A stretch of DNA of 64,000 nucleotides from an uncultured Bacteroidales bacterium (GTDB lineage Bacteria; Bacteroidota; Bacteroidia; Bacteroidales; Bacteroidaceae). The DNA is taken from assembly GCA_902799685.1 (NCBI GenBank), contig CADCBO010000003.1, positions 186,001 to 250,000 on the forward strand, read 5' to 3'. The translations under genes were made by a program, and so were the position numbers. Of this stretch, positions 1 to 7,203 are shown in pieces; within the stretch, counting starts at the first letter, position 1, and the number at the start of each line of letters is the position of its first letter. The notes beneath the pieces were generated by a model that worked only from the letters and a program-made list of their open reading frames with translations, searched no databases and was not told the DNA's origin.

Positions 1-1296
1 TATGATTACGTTTCCGGAGCGGCCATGGATGTAGTATCGGCCTTTCTTATCGGTGCTGGCTATATCGCCTGTGCGCATCCAGCCGTCATCGGTCATTACC
101 TGACGTGTGCGGGCGTAATCTTTGTAATAGCCTATCATCACGTTGGGGCCCTTTACCTGGAGCTCGCCTTGACCGGTCTCGGGATTGACATCGGCCAAGC
201 GGACTTGAACCTGGAATGATGATGTGCCGGTGCTGCCCAGATGGGTACGTTTGGGGCCTGCGTCACATATTAGCGGGGCGGTTTCGGTAAGTCCGTAACC
301 TATTGCGTACGGGAACTTAATGTTGCGCAGGAACTGCTCAACCTCAACGTCAAGCTTGGAACCACCTATACCAAAGAAACGTACTCGGCCACCGAACTGC
401 TGCTTGACTTTCTTGCCTACCAGGAAGTAAAGTATGCGCGGGAAATGCTTCTTCAAATAGCGCAGATACTTGCTGGAGGCTATTGTGGGGAATATCTTGC
501 CGCGTATTACTTTTTCAATTATCAGTGGAACGGACAGTATGGTTGTGGGGCGGATGCGTTTCAGGGCATCGGCCAGAATTGTTGGTGTAGGGGGCTTCTG
601 GATGTAATAGACAGGGCAACCGGTGCTGAACGGATAGAGCATGCCGATGCTCATCTCATAGGTGTGAGCCAGGGGCAGGATGGAAAGGAATACGTCTTTG
701 CGGCGGTGTACCTTGTGCGCGTGCCAGGCTGTGAGTATGTTGTGGCAGAAGTTGCGGTGGCTGAGCATGACGCCTTTGGCGTTGCCTGTTGTGCCCGATG
801 TGTATATGATGGCGGCTATGTCCATAGGTTCGGGCATCTTGCCGCGGCCATCGCAAGTGTAGCGGTCATCCTCGGCCTTGATGAAATCAAAAGTGCTTAT
901 GTCTATGACCAAATGTAGCTTCTGGGATGTCTCCTGGCTGATTTTGGGTAGCTGTTTCTGCGACACGAATATGGCCTTGGCGTCGGAGTGAGTGAGTATG
1001 TTCTCAACTTCATTAGGCGAAAGTTCAGGCAGCATGGGGACTGCTATTCGGCCGTAAGCGGTTATGGAAAAGAAGGCTACGGCCCAGTTTGGCATGTTCT
1101 CGGACAGGATGGCAATCTTGTCATCGGCATTGATTCCGAAGGTTGACAGCGTGCCTGAAAGCTGGTCGCACTTGTCTTTGAACTGCGTGAATGTGTATCG
1201 GCATCCGCCATCGACGTAATCCGATACCATGCGGCTGCCGTTGACTGCGGCAGAGTAGTCTAGTACTTGGGCAAGTGTTGTGAATCTGTGTCTCAT
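1..1296 (-). CDS. AMP-dependent acyl-CoA synthetase (long-chain fatty-acid CoA ligase type), C-terminus cut by window edge
   Basis: Reading down from the ATG at 1296-1294 gives 432 open codons to the left edge, so the C-terminal subdomain is missing. The translation starts MRHRFTTLAQVLDYSAA and carries the ANL signature TSGTTGNAKGVMLSHRN near residue 167 and a GYGLTETAPL block further on, typical of FadD-like enzymes that adenylate a fatty acid and then form acyl-CoA. The start overlaps the stop of the upstream acyltransferase as ATGA (1293-1296), so the two are probably translationally coupled and act together in phospholipid or fatty acid recycling. The exact substrate cannot be read from sequence. 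Confidence 0.9.
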   Translation of the reverse strand, partial: MRHRFTTLAQVLDYSAAVNGSRMVSDYVDGGCRYTFTQFKDKCDQLSGTLSTFGINADDKIAILSENMPNWAVAFFSITAYGRIAVPMLPELSPNEVENILTHSDAKAIFVSQKQLPKISQETSQKLHLVIDISTFDFIKAEDDRYTCDGRGKMPEPMDIAAIIYTSGTTGNAKGVMLSHRNFCHNILTAWHAHKVHRRKDVFLSILPLAHTYEMSIGMLYPFSTGCPVYYIQKPPTPTILADALKRIRPTTILSVPLIIEKVIRGKIFPTIASSKYLRYLKKHFPRILYFLVGKKVKQQFGGRVRFFGIGGSKLDVEVEQFLRNIKFPYAIGYGLTETAPLICDAGPKRTHLGSTGTSSFQVQVRLADVNPETGQGELQVKGPNVMIGYYKDYARTRQVMTDDGWMRTGDIASTDKKGRYYIHGRSGNVII

Positions 1297-1844
1297 TTTG
1301 TGATGTATTTTTCAGGATGTCGTCCTTTTAAGTTCATGCTTTCATATATCTCCTGGATGCGGCGGGTATCGGCGTTGGCATCGTCGGTCAACTCAAACTT
1401 CTGGTCTACTGCTACTTTTTTGCGGCCCCAGTCAAAGTAGCACAGGTAAACGGGGATGTTTGTGGCTTTGGCAATGAAATGGTAACCGGTTTTCCAACGT
1501 GATACGGGCTTGCGTGTGCCCTCGGGGGCGATTGCCAGGTGCATCAGCTCCTTCTTTTCCATCTCCTTGAGGACCGATCTTACCACTGCGCCGGGATGCT
1601 TGCGGTCTACGGGTATGCCTCCGATGGCTCTAAGTATCCAGCTCAGAGGCGGAAAGAAGAGGCTGCTCTTGACCATGCAGAAGGTTTTGCCGCCGATGGA
1701 TACGTAGAACAGGTACGCCACGACGAAGTCCAGCATTGACGTGTGAGGCACGCCCAGAAGTATGCACTTGGGTTCAGGGGGCATGAAGGGGCTTGTTTCC
1801 CATCCCCATACTTTCAATATCCATCCGCAGAATTTACGCCACAT
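1293..1844 (-). CDS. PlsC-like 1-acylglycerol-3-phosphate acyltransferase
   Basis: A 183-residue protein with the two acyltransferase blocks: HTSMLD (H34, D39; the HX4D catalytic motif) and EGTR (108-111; substrate phosphate binding). It is short compared with E. coli PlsC but matches the compact Bacteroidales form. It would acylate lysophosphatidate or a related acceptor at the inner membrane; the N-terminus is hydrophobic and Trp-rich. The stop overlaps the acyl-CoA synthetase start by 4 nt. Directly upstream of the ATG lies a 162-bp imperfect palindrome (1849-2010), which would become its 5' leader if transcription starts at the TAATTTTG box at 2028-2035. Confidence 0.87.
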   Translation of the reverse strand: MWRKFCGWILKVWGWETSPFMPPEPKCILLGVPHTSMLDFVVAYLFYVSIGGKTFCMVKSSLFFPPLSWILRAIGGIPVDRKHPGAVVRSVLKEMEKKELMHLAIAPEGTRKPVSRWKTGYHFIAKATNIPVYLCYFDWGRKKVAVDQKFELTDDANADTRRIQEIYESMNLKGRHPEKYITK

Positions 1845-1848
1845 GTTA

Positions 1849-2010
1849 GAATCTATTTAAGTTTGTTTCCATAAATATCTTAAGTCCTCTTTTCTCCTCT
1901 GTTCTTATCGTTCCTCAGTCAATATGGACCTCCATTATTTCCTCAAAACGGTAAGAACAGAGGAAAAAATATACCACAATCTTCTTTATGGAACAAACTC
2001 AAACAGATTC
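1849..2010. repeat. 162-bp imperfect palindrome (MITE-like) ahead of the plsC-like gene
   Basis: The outer arms (GAATCTATTTAAGTTTGTTT at 1849 and its near-complement ending at 2010) and inner arms (CCTCTGTTCTTATCGTT at 1896-1912; AACGGTAAGAACAGAGG at 1947-1963) pair across a loop of about 34 nt. Sequence between the arm blocks is less well matched. No convincing target-site duplication is visible. It could be a non-autonomous mobile element or a leader RNA hairpin. Confidence 0.7.
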
Positions 2011-2027
2011 TTGTTTGATTCAGGCTG

Positions 2028-2035
2028 CAAAATTA
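2028..2035 (-). promoter_or_regulatory. Candidate -7 box TAATTTTG for the plsC-like/acyl-CoA synthetase operon
   Basis: Read on the minus strand this is TAATTTTG, fitting the Bacteroides TAnnTTTG element. No clear -33 TTTG lies at the expected distance. If used, the transcript starts near 2021 and carries the whole 1849-2010 palindrome in its leader. Confidence 0.35.
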
Positions 2036-2106
2036 TTGCATAATCATCTAATAGAAGTATATAATTTATAATTGTGGTAAAAGGATGTCTATTTGTGGCG
2101 AAATGG

Positions 2107-2144
2107 GTGAGGGAATTGATGGGTATACCCTCAATTCCGCTCAC
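2107..2144. repeat. 38-bp near-perfect palindrome
   Basis: GTGAG at the left pairs with CTCAC at the right; GGAATTGA pairs with TCAATTCC; the centre GGGTATACCC (2121-2130) is a perfect palindrome. Only single-base bulges interrupt it. It is not followed by a T-run, so it is a poor terminator; it could be an operator or a remnant of an intergenic element. Confidence 0.7.
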
Positions 2145-2167
2145 TGGGAAAGGTAAGTGAACTCACA

Positions 2168-2400
2168 GCTCTTTCTTTTTTGCAGTAGCTGGAGTGTTGA
2201 ATTAGAGAGCCATTAGCGGAGGGCGTATAGCGGAAGGCTCTGGAGGATCCCGTTAAGAACGGCGCTTGTCCGTGCCCCGTTAGACACCAAAAGGTGGCTA
2301 AAAGGGGTAAGTTCGCCGTTTAGGGTCCGGAGGAGTCTGTAGTAGCCCGGAGGTGCTGGCTCTCTAATTCAATACTCCAGTGATGTAAAAAGAAAGAGCC
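2168..2400. repeat. Structured inverted-repeat element, copy 1 (arms about 45 nt, core about 144 nt)
   Basis: The arms 2168-2212 and 2357-2400 are complementary over most of their length (for example CTGGAGTGTTGAATTAGAG against CTCTAATTCAATACTCCAG). The GC-rich core folds on itself: AACGGCG (2258-2264) with CGCCGTT (2314-2320), CACC/GGTG around AAAA (2285-2296), and CCCC/GGGG around that. The core shares GGAGG..CCCG, GGG.T..GGAGG and GCCCGnAGG blocks in the same order with a second element at 44760-44959, while the arms differ. No ORF lies in it. Candidate structured RNA or palindromic mobile element of unknown type. Confidence 0.7.
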
Positions 2401-2415
2401 ATACCAAAAAATAAC

Positions 2416-2423
2416 TATCTTTG
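2416..2423 (+). promoter_or_regulatory. Candidate -7 box TATCTTTG ahead of the nucleotidyltransferase-like gene
   Basis: Matches TAnnTTTG and lies 40 bases before the ATG at 2464, just outside copy 1 of the inverted-repeat element. No convincing -33 TTTG is present. Confidence 0.45.
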
Positions 2424-2463
2424 AACTGCGGTCTTATTTAGGCTGTATCTTGGGTGAAATTTG

Positions 2464-3552
2464 ATGGAAAGAATTGAATCAAATACTATAATGGCCTTAC
2501 AATGGCTCAGATACGTATTGAATCCTGATACTACGGCTCCTGACGTACAGGATTGGGAGTCTGTATATGATTTTGCAAAAAAACAGAGTATATCCGGTAT
2601 TTGTTTGCCTGAAGTCTTTCCGGACTCAATCTCCAAACCATTCATGCTTAGATGGATTGGATATGTTCAGCTGATAGAGCAGCGTAATGAACTGATTAAT
2701 AAGCGGATTGAACAGCTGTTTGAGATGATGGAGCAGGATGGCTTTGAGTGTTGTCTGCTGAAAGGGCAGGGTAATGCACAGAAATATCCTAATCCTTTGA
2801 GACGTATTCCGGGTGACATAGATATATGGGTTAATGCTGAACCGGAGGCGGTTTACCGATATGTCCATAGTAAGTTCCCAAATGAGGAAGTATCATACAA
2901 GCATATCCATTTCCCGATATTCAGCGATGTGTCGGTTGATGTTCATGTTACTCCACTAAAGTTTTTCAGCAGACGAAACAAAAAAAGACTGCAATGTTGG
3001 ATTGAACGCAATAAAGAAGAGCAGTTTGCACACAAGGTGAATCTATCAGGAGTTAAGAGGGCAGTATGTGTTCCGACCGATGAATTTAATGCTGTATACC
3101 AAATGGGACATATGCTGATGCACTTATTTGATGAGGGCCTGGGGCTTAGGCAAGTGGTTGATTATTATTATGTCCTGAAAGGATTAAGCCAGGATTTGAA
3201 GGAACGTAATATGATTACTGATACAATCATAGATCTTGGTATGCTGCGTTTTGCCAGAGCTTTGATGTGGGTGGAAAATGAGGTGATGGGGCTGCCGTTA
3301 TCCAATTGTTTGGTGGAACCTGACGAGCGGCTTGGCAAACAGATACTAAATGATATTCTTGAAGGTGGAAACTTTGGGCTCCATTCTCATAGATTTGAGG
3401 GCAAGCGGGGTTTCTACCATATAGGCGTTGCCAACGCCAGACGTATCATGAGGTTGCTATTAGTGGCCCCAATAGAGTGTGAGGCCAGATTGCTGAGAAA
3501 GATGGGTTCTTCTATCCGGTATGTCGTCAAAAAGAGAAGGAAGGAATATTAA
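2464..3552 (+). CDS. Nucleotidyltransferase-family protein (PF14907-like), 362 aa
   Basis: The ATG at 2464 is chosen over an in-frame TTG just before it. The fold is recognised by LLKGQG (98-103) followed by R-x-x-GDID (117-120) and a later D-V-H (159-161), the metal and nucleotide signature of the uncharacterised nucleotidyltransferase family often found in Bacteroidales capsule and peptide-modification loci. The C-terminal half is helical and basic with no recognised domain. It has its own candidate promoter and ends about 130 bp before the small-peptide ORFs, so it may lie outside the UpxY-controlled transcript. The nucleotide acceptor (sugar, peptide or protein) cannot be told. Confidence 0.75.
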   Translation: MERIESNTIMALQWLRYVLNPDTTAPDVQDWESVYDFAKKQSISGICLPEVFPDSISKPFMLRWIGYVQLIEQRNELINKRIEQLFEMMEQDGFECCLLKGQGNAQKYPNPLRRIPGDIDIWVNAEPEAVYRYVHSKFPNEEVSYKHIHFPIFSDVSVDVHVTPLKFFSRRNKKRLQCWIERNKEEQFAHKVNLSGVKRAVCVPTDEFNAVYQMGHMLMHLFDEGLGLRQVVDYYYVLKGLSQDLKERNMITDTIIDLGMLRFARALMWVENEVMGLPLSNCLVEPDERLGKQILNDILEGGNFGLHSHRFEGKRGFYHIGVANARRIMRLLLVAPIECEARLLRKMGSSIRYVVKKRRKEY

Positions 3553-3645
3553 AATAATGGGAAAAGGCAATAGTGCTTCCAGGTGTTTTTTCTTGAAATG
3601 AGATTTTTTGGGTATATATATTATGCTATATTATCCAAGAATAGC

Positions 3646-3653
3646 TAACTTTG
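3646..3653 (+). promoter_or_regulatory. Candidate capsule-operon promoter, -7 box TAACTTTG
   Basis: Perfect TAnnTTTG match 30 bp before the first small ORF and about 410 bp before upxY. No TTTG sits 19-21 bp upstream. A start near 3660 would give a long upxY leader containing two small ORFs and a start-proximal hairpin, consistent with known long UpxY leaders. Confidence 0.45.
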
Positions 3654-3683
3654 TAATTCGATAGTGTTATATTAAATCCAACA

Positions 3684-3791
3684 ATGAGTATAAACGAAAG
3701 AAAGAAATACGTGACTCCTCAAACAGAAGTCACTGAAGTTGAATACGAGGGTATTCTGTGTATAAGTGGCCAATGGGGACTGATAGACTAA
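3684..3791 (+). CDS. Small peptide, 35 aa, Y-x-x-P...I-L-x-x-S-G pattern
   Basis: ATG AGT ATA ... TAA reads MSINERKKYVTPQTEVTEVE and ends in YEGILCISGQWGLID. No homologue is assigned. Short Bacteroidales ORFs with a K-Y-x-x-P start and an I-L-x-x-S-G end are familiar to me, but without a known role. The strongest support for it being real is a second, similar sequence 50 bp downstream (3839-3965) and a TAnnTTTG box 30 bp upstream. It could be a secreted or modified peptide, or a leader peptide affecting upxY expression. There is no signal peptide and no maturase beside it. Confidence 0.5.
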   Translation: MSINERKKYVTPQTEVTEVEYEGILCISGQWGLID

Positions 3792-3838
3792 GGAGGGGCT
3801 GTCAGGTGATTTGGATTAATCATCAGGTCCACCCATGT

Positions 3839-3965
3839 ATGAATAAACCAGTTTTGAAAAAGAGTTACGAAAAGCCCGAGAAAGATTCAATTGACATGAA
3901 TAATTGAATCAATCCTTATGGATAGCGGCATGGGACACTCCCCAACACCCGGAGAAGTTATATAA
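3839..3965 (+). pseudogene. Second small Y-x-x-P peptide, interrupted by a +1 frameshift
   Basis: From ATG 3839 the frame reads MNKPVLKKSYEKPEKDSIDM and stops at TGA 3905. Skipping one base at the AATAATTGA site (3902-3905) continues as ESILMDSGMGHSPTPGEVI to TAA at 3963-3965. The joined product matches the first peptide's pattern: K-x-Y-x-x-P, then E-x-I-L-x-x-S-G at nearly the same spacing. The simplest reading is a paralogue with a one-base insertion in an A/T run; programmed frameshifting or an assembly error are alternatives. Confidence 0.5.
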
Positions 3966-4024
3966 AAGAGGCACAGGTAAAGAAGTAAAAGATTCATTTT
4001 TTTTGAATGACGTTTACACTAAGC

Positions 4025-4063
4025 ATTGGACCTGACTAAGACCGAAACCAGAAAGGGTCCAAT
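4025..4063 (+). promoter_or_regulatory. Hairpin abutting the upxY start codon
   Basis: ATTGGACC (4025-4032) is perfectly complementary to GGTCCAAT (4056-4063), and the right arm touches the ATG at 4064. In the RNA it would enclose the upxY initiation region, which could limit translation or serve as an antiterminator loading site. There is no T-run, so it is not a simple terminator. Confidence 0.5.
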
Positions 4064-4753
4064 ATGAGCACATTGTCTAATGTGGAAACTCGACGAGGCG
4101 AGGCTAATCCTCCATGTGTAGGGCTTACCCCTGACACCATCCCCGAAGCCAAGAGCTCCAATACAGGGGTGTCGGTAAGATATATACCTACATCTGGTAT
4201 GAGATGGTATGTCTTACGTGCATCATACGGAAGAGAAGACAAGGCTTTTGATTATATTGTTGAAGACGGCACTTTTGCATATATTGCTAAAAGATACGTC
4301 AAAAAGTTGATAAATGGCAAGGAAAAGAAAGTCCTTGAAACACTTATCCCCAACCTTCTGTTTGTATATACCACCGAGGATAAGGCTTATGAGTATGTCA
4401 AGAGGACTCCAACACTGTCATATCTTTCCTATTATTACAATCATTTTAAACTTGACGAATCCAGCAAGAATCCTCCATTGACCGTTCCCTGCAGGGAGAT
4501 GGAGAATTTCATCATGGCCACTTGCAACAAAAGTGAACATCTCAGGTTTGTGAATGAGTCACAATGTCATTTCAAAGGCGGAGAGCTGGTTAGAATAACA
4601 GATGGCGCATTCAAAGGTGTTGAAGGACGGGTTGCCAGAGTATCGGGCCAGCAACGGGTTGTATTGTCATTGTCTCAAGTGGGTCTTGTATCTACAGCCT
4701 ATATTCCTACTGCCTTTATACAAGTGATATCCAATCCCAATTTGGCACCATAA
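4064..4753 (+). CDS. upxY: UpxY-family NusG-like transcription antiterminator
   Basis: An N-terminal NGN domain begins at RWYVLRASYGRE (about residues 47-58), with PNLLFVY and LSYLSYYYN in the family positions; a C-terminal KOW domain contains GGELVRITDGAFKGVEGRV (about 180-200). In B. fragilis these proteins bind RNA polymerase and the leader of their own capsule operon, allowing the long transcript to be completed. The 229-aa form has about 45 extra N-terminal residues compared with the usual 170-185; ATG 4199 would give a 184-aa protein of normal size, so the start is uncertain. No UpxZ partner follows. Everything from here to 30087 is on the same strand and closely spaced. Confidence 0.88.
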   Translation: MSTLSNVETRRGEANPPCVGLTPDTIPEAKSSNTGVSVRYIPTSGMRWYVLRASYGREDKAFDYIVEDGTFAYIAKRYVKKLINGKEKKVLETLIPNLLFVYTTEDKAYEYVKRTPTLSYLSYYYNHFKLDESSKNPPLTVPCREMENFIMATCNKSEHLRFVNESQCHFKGGELVRITDGAFKGVEGRVARVSGQQRVVLSLSQVGLVSTAYIPTAFIQVISNPNLAP

Positions 4754-4766
4754 CATAAATAACGAT

Positions 4767-7199
4767 ATGAAAGCTAAAAGATTCCTTCATTCCATCGCCA
4801 TGATGTTTCTGCGAAGCGGCAGGAAGCGTGCCGCCTATCTCAAGAAGCATCATATCTTTGCAGACATAGGGGAGGATTGCCACTTTGGACCATACAAAAT
4901 ACCGCTCTATCCCGAACTTATAAAGTTACACAACAACGTGATTGTTCACCCCAGAGCACTGCTTGTACCGCACGATATGGTCAATGTATTTCTTAAAAGG
5001 GCAGTTCCAGGAGAAGATTTCGGCCCCAATGAGCGTCTCGGCTGCATTGAAATCATGGACAATGTATATATCGGCCCAGGTACGAGGATACTGCCAAACG
5101 TGAGAATTAACAAGAACTGCATCATTTCTGCTGGCAGTGTCGTGGCACAGGACGTGCCTGAAAACTCCGTCGTTGCAGGAAACCCAGCCAAGGTCATAGG
5201 ACGCTTTGATATGTTTGTTGCCTCACGACTGATGAACAAGGCTCACTCCTATCAGTTTAAGAACCAACAGCTTCCGCCAGAGATTGCCGCTGCGGAGTGG
5301 GACTTCTTTGTGAAGAGCAGACAGGGCACAGCACTTCAAGACACGTTAGTTTCTGAAAATGCCGATGCCACGAATGCTGGCGTAAGTACCGAACTAAGTG
5401 AGTCTGTTAGGGAAAAAATTATAAAGGTGCTGTCGGCAAACATCAGTGGCATTGACTTTAAAAAAGAAAAACAACTCGTAACAAAGGGTATCTTAGACTC
5501 TCTGTCGCTCATCACCGTGGTCAGTCTTTTGGAGGAGGCTTTCTCCTGTAAGATCCCCTTTGAGAAAGTCAATGCTGACAACTTCGACAGCGCCAGCCGC
5601 ATGGCCCTTTTGATGCAAGAAGTGAAAACACAGAACCAGACCGCACAGCCCCTTGAAGGTGTGGAAGTTGTTTCTCCATTTAAAGGTTTGGGGGCTCCGA
5701 TTCCCTTTGATGAGGCGGAGACATGGAAACCTATCGTGCAGCGGATATTAGAACATGCACTGAAGAACCCTAATGATATTGCTGTCATAGCCAATGACCA
5801 TGAGACCACATACCAAGAGTTGGCCAATATGATTTATTCCATATCTGTCTGGCTGAAAGCAAAGGGTATCAAGCAGGGTGATCATGTCGTTGTACAGGCA
5901 TCACACGAAGTGACATGTCCGGCATGTTGGTACGCCATCCACCTTGTGGGAGCTGCCGTTGTACCTGTTGAAAAAACGGCGCCAGAGTCACGCATTCTGG
6001 AAATCGCCACTGCCACAGATTCACGTTTTGTCATTGCGAAGAATACCCAGAAACCTGAAACATTATCATCTGTCTCGTGGTTATCATACGACGATATATA
6101 TGCCATTGAGCACAAATATGAGTTCACGGCAGATACAGCGATTAAGTATCCTGATATCAACCTGGTTTGCGACATTGTCTTCACCACTGGCACTACAGGA
6201 AAATCGAAGGGCGTCATGCTGACACATCGTCAACAGAGCCTTTACGCATCAGGTATGATAAACACTTATGGACTTAAGATAAACACCAGGTTTTTAGTGG
6301 CTGCACCATTGAACCATGTCGGGGGAATCAGAAGCACGCATTTCCCACTTGCCAACGGCTGTTGCGTCGTATATATAGAGGGTATGGGCGACTTGGTAAA
6401 GTTTTTTGCCGTCATAGAGAAGCATCATGTCACCTCGATGTTCCTGCCACCTGCCTCCATTCGGGTCATCATCAGCAGGACTGGCGACAGGTTCTCAAAG
6501 TTTAAGCATCAGATAGATTTTGTTTTATCAAGTTCCTCACCGCTGTTTGCCGGCGACAGCGACGGCCTCAAGAAACTTTTGCCCTATTCCCAACTATATA
6601 ACACCTTTGAAGCTACTGAGATTCCTGGAGGTACAGCATACAATTATGCCAAGGAGGGTTTCCGCCCCAATTGTATCGGCAAGCCTGTCAGGACGATGGA
6701 TATTGCCCTTCTGACTGAAGACGGACGTCTCACCAAGGAGGCTGGTGTAGAAGGGCAGATATGCGCCAAGAGCGAAATGGTGATGAAGGGGTATTACAAC
6801 GAGCCGGAGCTGACGCGCTCGGTGTTCAAGGACGGATGGTTCGTGAGCAGTGACATCGGAACATTCGATGAGGACGGCTTCCTTTACTATATAGGGCGCA
6901 AGGATGATGTTATCAACATTGGTGGCTACAAGATTGCACCTACCGATGTAGAGAACCTTGCGCTACAGTCGGGATTAGTCCATGAGTGTCTCTGCATTGA
7001 GGACCGTGACGAATTCGGCGTTCCCTATCTTAAACTTCTTGTTGTAGTAGAGGACAGGAGCAAGTTCGACCCTGTGGCACTCAATGCTTTCCTCTCCGAT
7101 AAACTGGAAAAGTACAAGATTCCCCGGGTTATAGATGTCGTTAATGCGCTCATTAAAACCTTTAATGGAAAGACAGACAGGAAGGCTTACAGGAAATAA
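4767..7199 (+). CDS. Three-domain fusion: hexapeptide acyltransferase - acyl carrier protein - AMP-dependent ligase
   Basis: 810 residues. Residues 1-150 are a left-handed beta-helix acyltransferase (GPYKIPLYPEL, IGPGTRILPNVRINKNC, SVVAGNPAKVIG). About 210-290 is a carrier domain with DSL (D244, S245 as phosphopantetheine site). About 315-810 is an ANL adenylating enzyme with TTGTTGKSKG (473-482), a GWF...D motif and the C-terminal catalytic lysine in NGKTDRK (K802). By analogy with DltA/DltC and NRPS loading modules, the ligase should charge the carrier with an acid or amino acid, and the beta-helix domain should pass it to a sugar amine or hydroxyl. All three steps in one chain is unusual. 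The next gene (4 bp away) is a probable opine-type dehydrogenase that may supply the acid. Confidence 0.88.
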   Translation: MKAKRFLHSIAMMFLRSGRKRAAYLKKHHIFADIGEDCHFGPYKIPLYPELIKLHNNVIVHPRALLVPHDMVNVFLKRAVPGEDFGPNERLGCIEIMDNVYIGPGTRILPNVRINKNCIISAGSVVAQDVPENSVVAGNPAKVIGRFDMFVASRLMNKAHSYQFKNQQLPPEIAAAEWDFFVKSRQGTALQDTLVSENADATNAGVSTELSESVREKIIKVLSANISGIDFKKEKQLVTKGILDSLSLITVVSLLEEAFSCKIPFEKVNADNFDSASRMALLMQEVKTQNQTAQPLEGVEVVSPFKGLGAPIPFDEAETWKPIVQRILEHALKNPNDIAVIANDHETTYQELANMIYSISVWLKAKGIKQGDHVVVQASHEVTCPACWYAIHLVGAAVVPVEKTAPESRILEIATATDSRFVIAKNTQKPETLSSVSWLSYDDIYAIEHKYEFTADTAIKYPDINLVCDIVFTTGTTGKSKGVMLTHRQQSLYASGMINTYGLKINTRFLVAAPLNHVGGIRSTHFPLANGCCVVYIEGMGDLVKFFAVIEKHHVTSMFLPPASIRVIISRTGDRFSKFKHQIDFVLSSSSPLFAGDSDGLKKLLPYSQLYNTFEATEIPGGTAYNYAKEGFRPNCIGKPVRTMDIALLTEDGRLTKEAGVEGQICAKSEMVMKGYYNEPELTRSVFKDGWFVSSDIGTFDEDGFLYYIGRKDDVINIGGYKIAPTDVENLALQSGLVHECLCIEDRDEFGVPYLKLLVVVEDRSKFDPVALNAFLSDKLEKYKIPRVIDVVNALIKTFNGKTDRKAYRK

Positions 7200-7203
7200 A
7201 GGC

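Noticed and set aside
445..918. 157-aa plus-strand ORF
   Set aside because: It lies opposite the acyl-CoA synthetase, which has clear ANL motifs; composition is a mirror of that gene.
2168..2400. Invertible promoter like those of B. fragilis capsule loci
   Set aside because: Size and inverted repeats fit superficially, but the core holds no TAnnTTTG box and is itself strongly self-complementary, and a similar element lies between convergent genes at 44760 with no promoter role.
2415..2868. Minus-strand ORFs opposite the nucleotidyltransferase-like gene
   Set aside because: Shadows of a coding region with family motifs on the plus strand.
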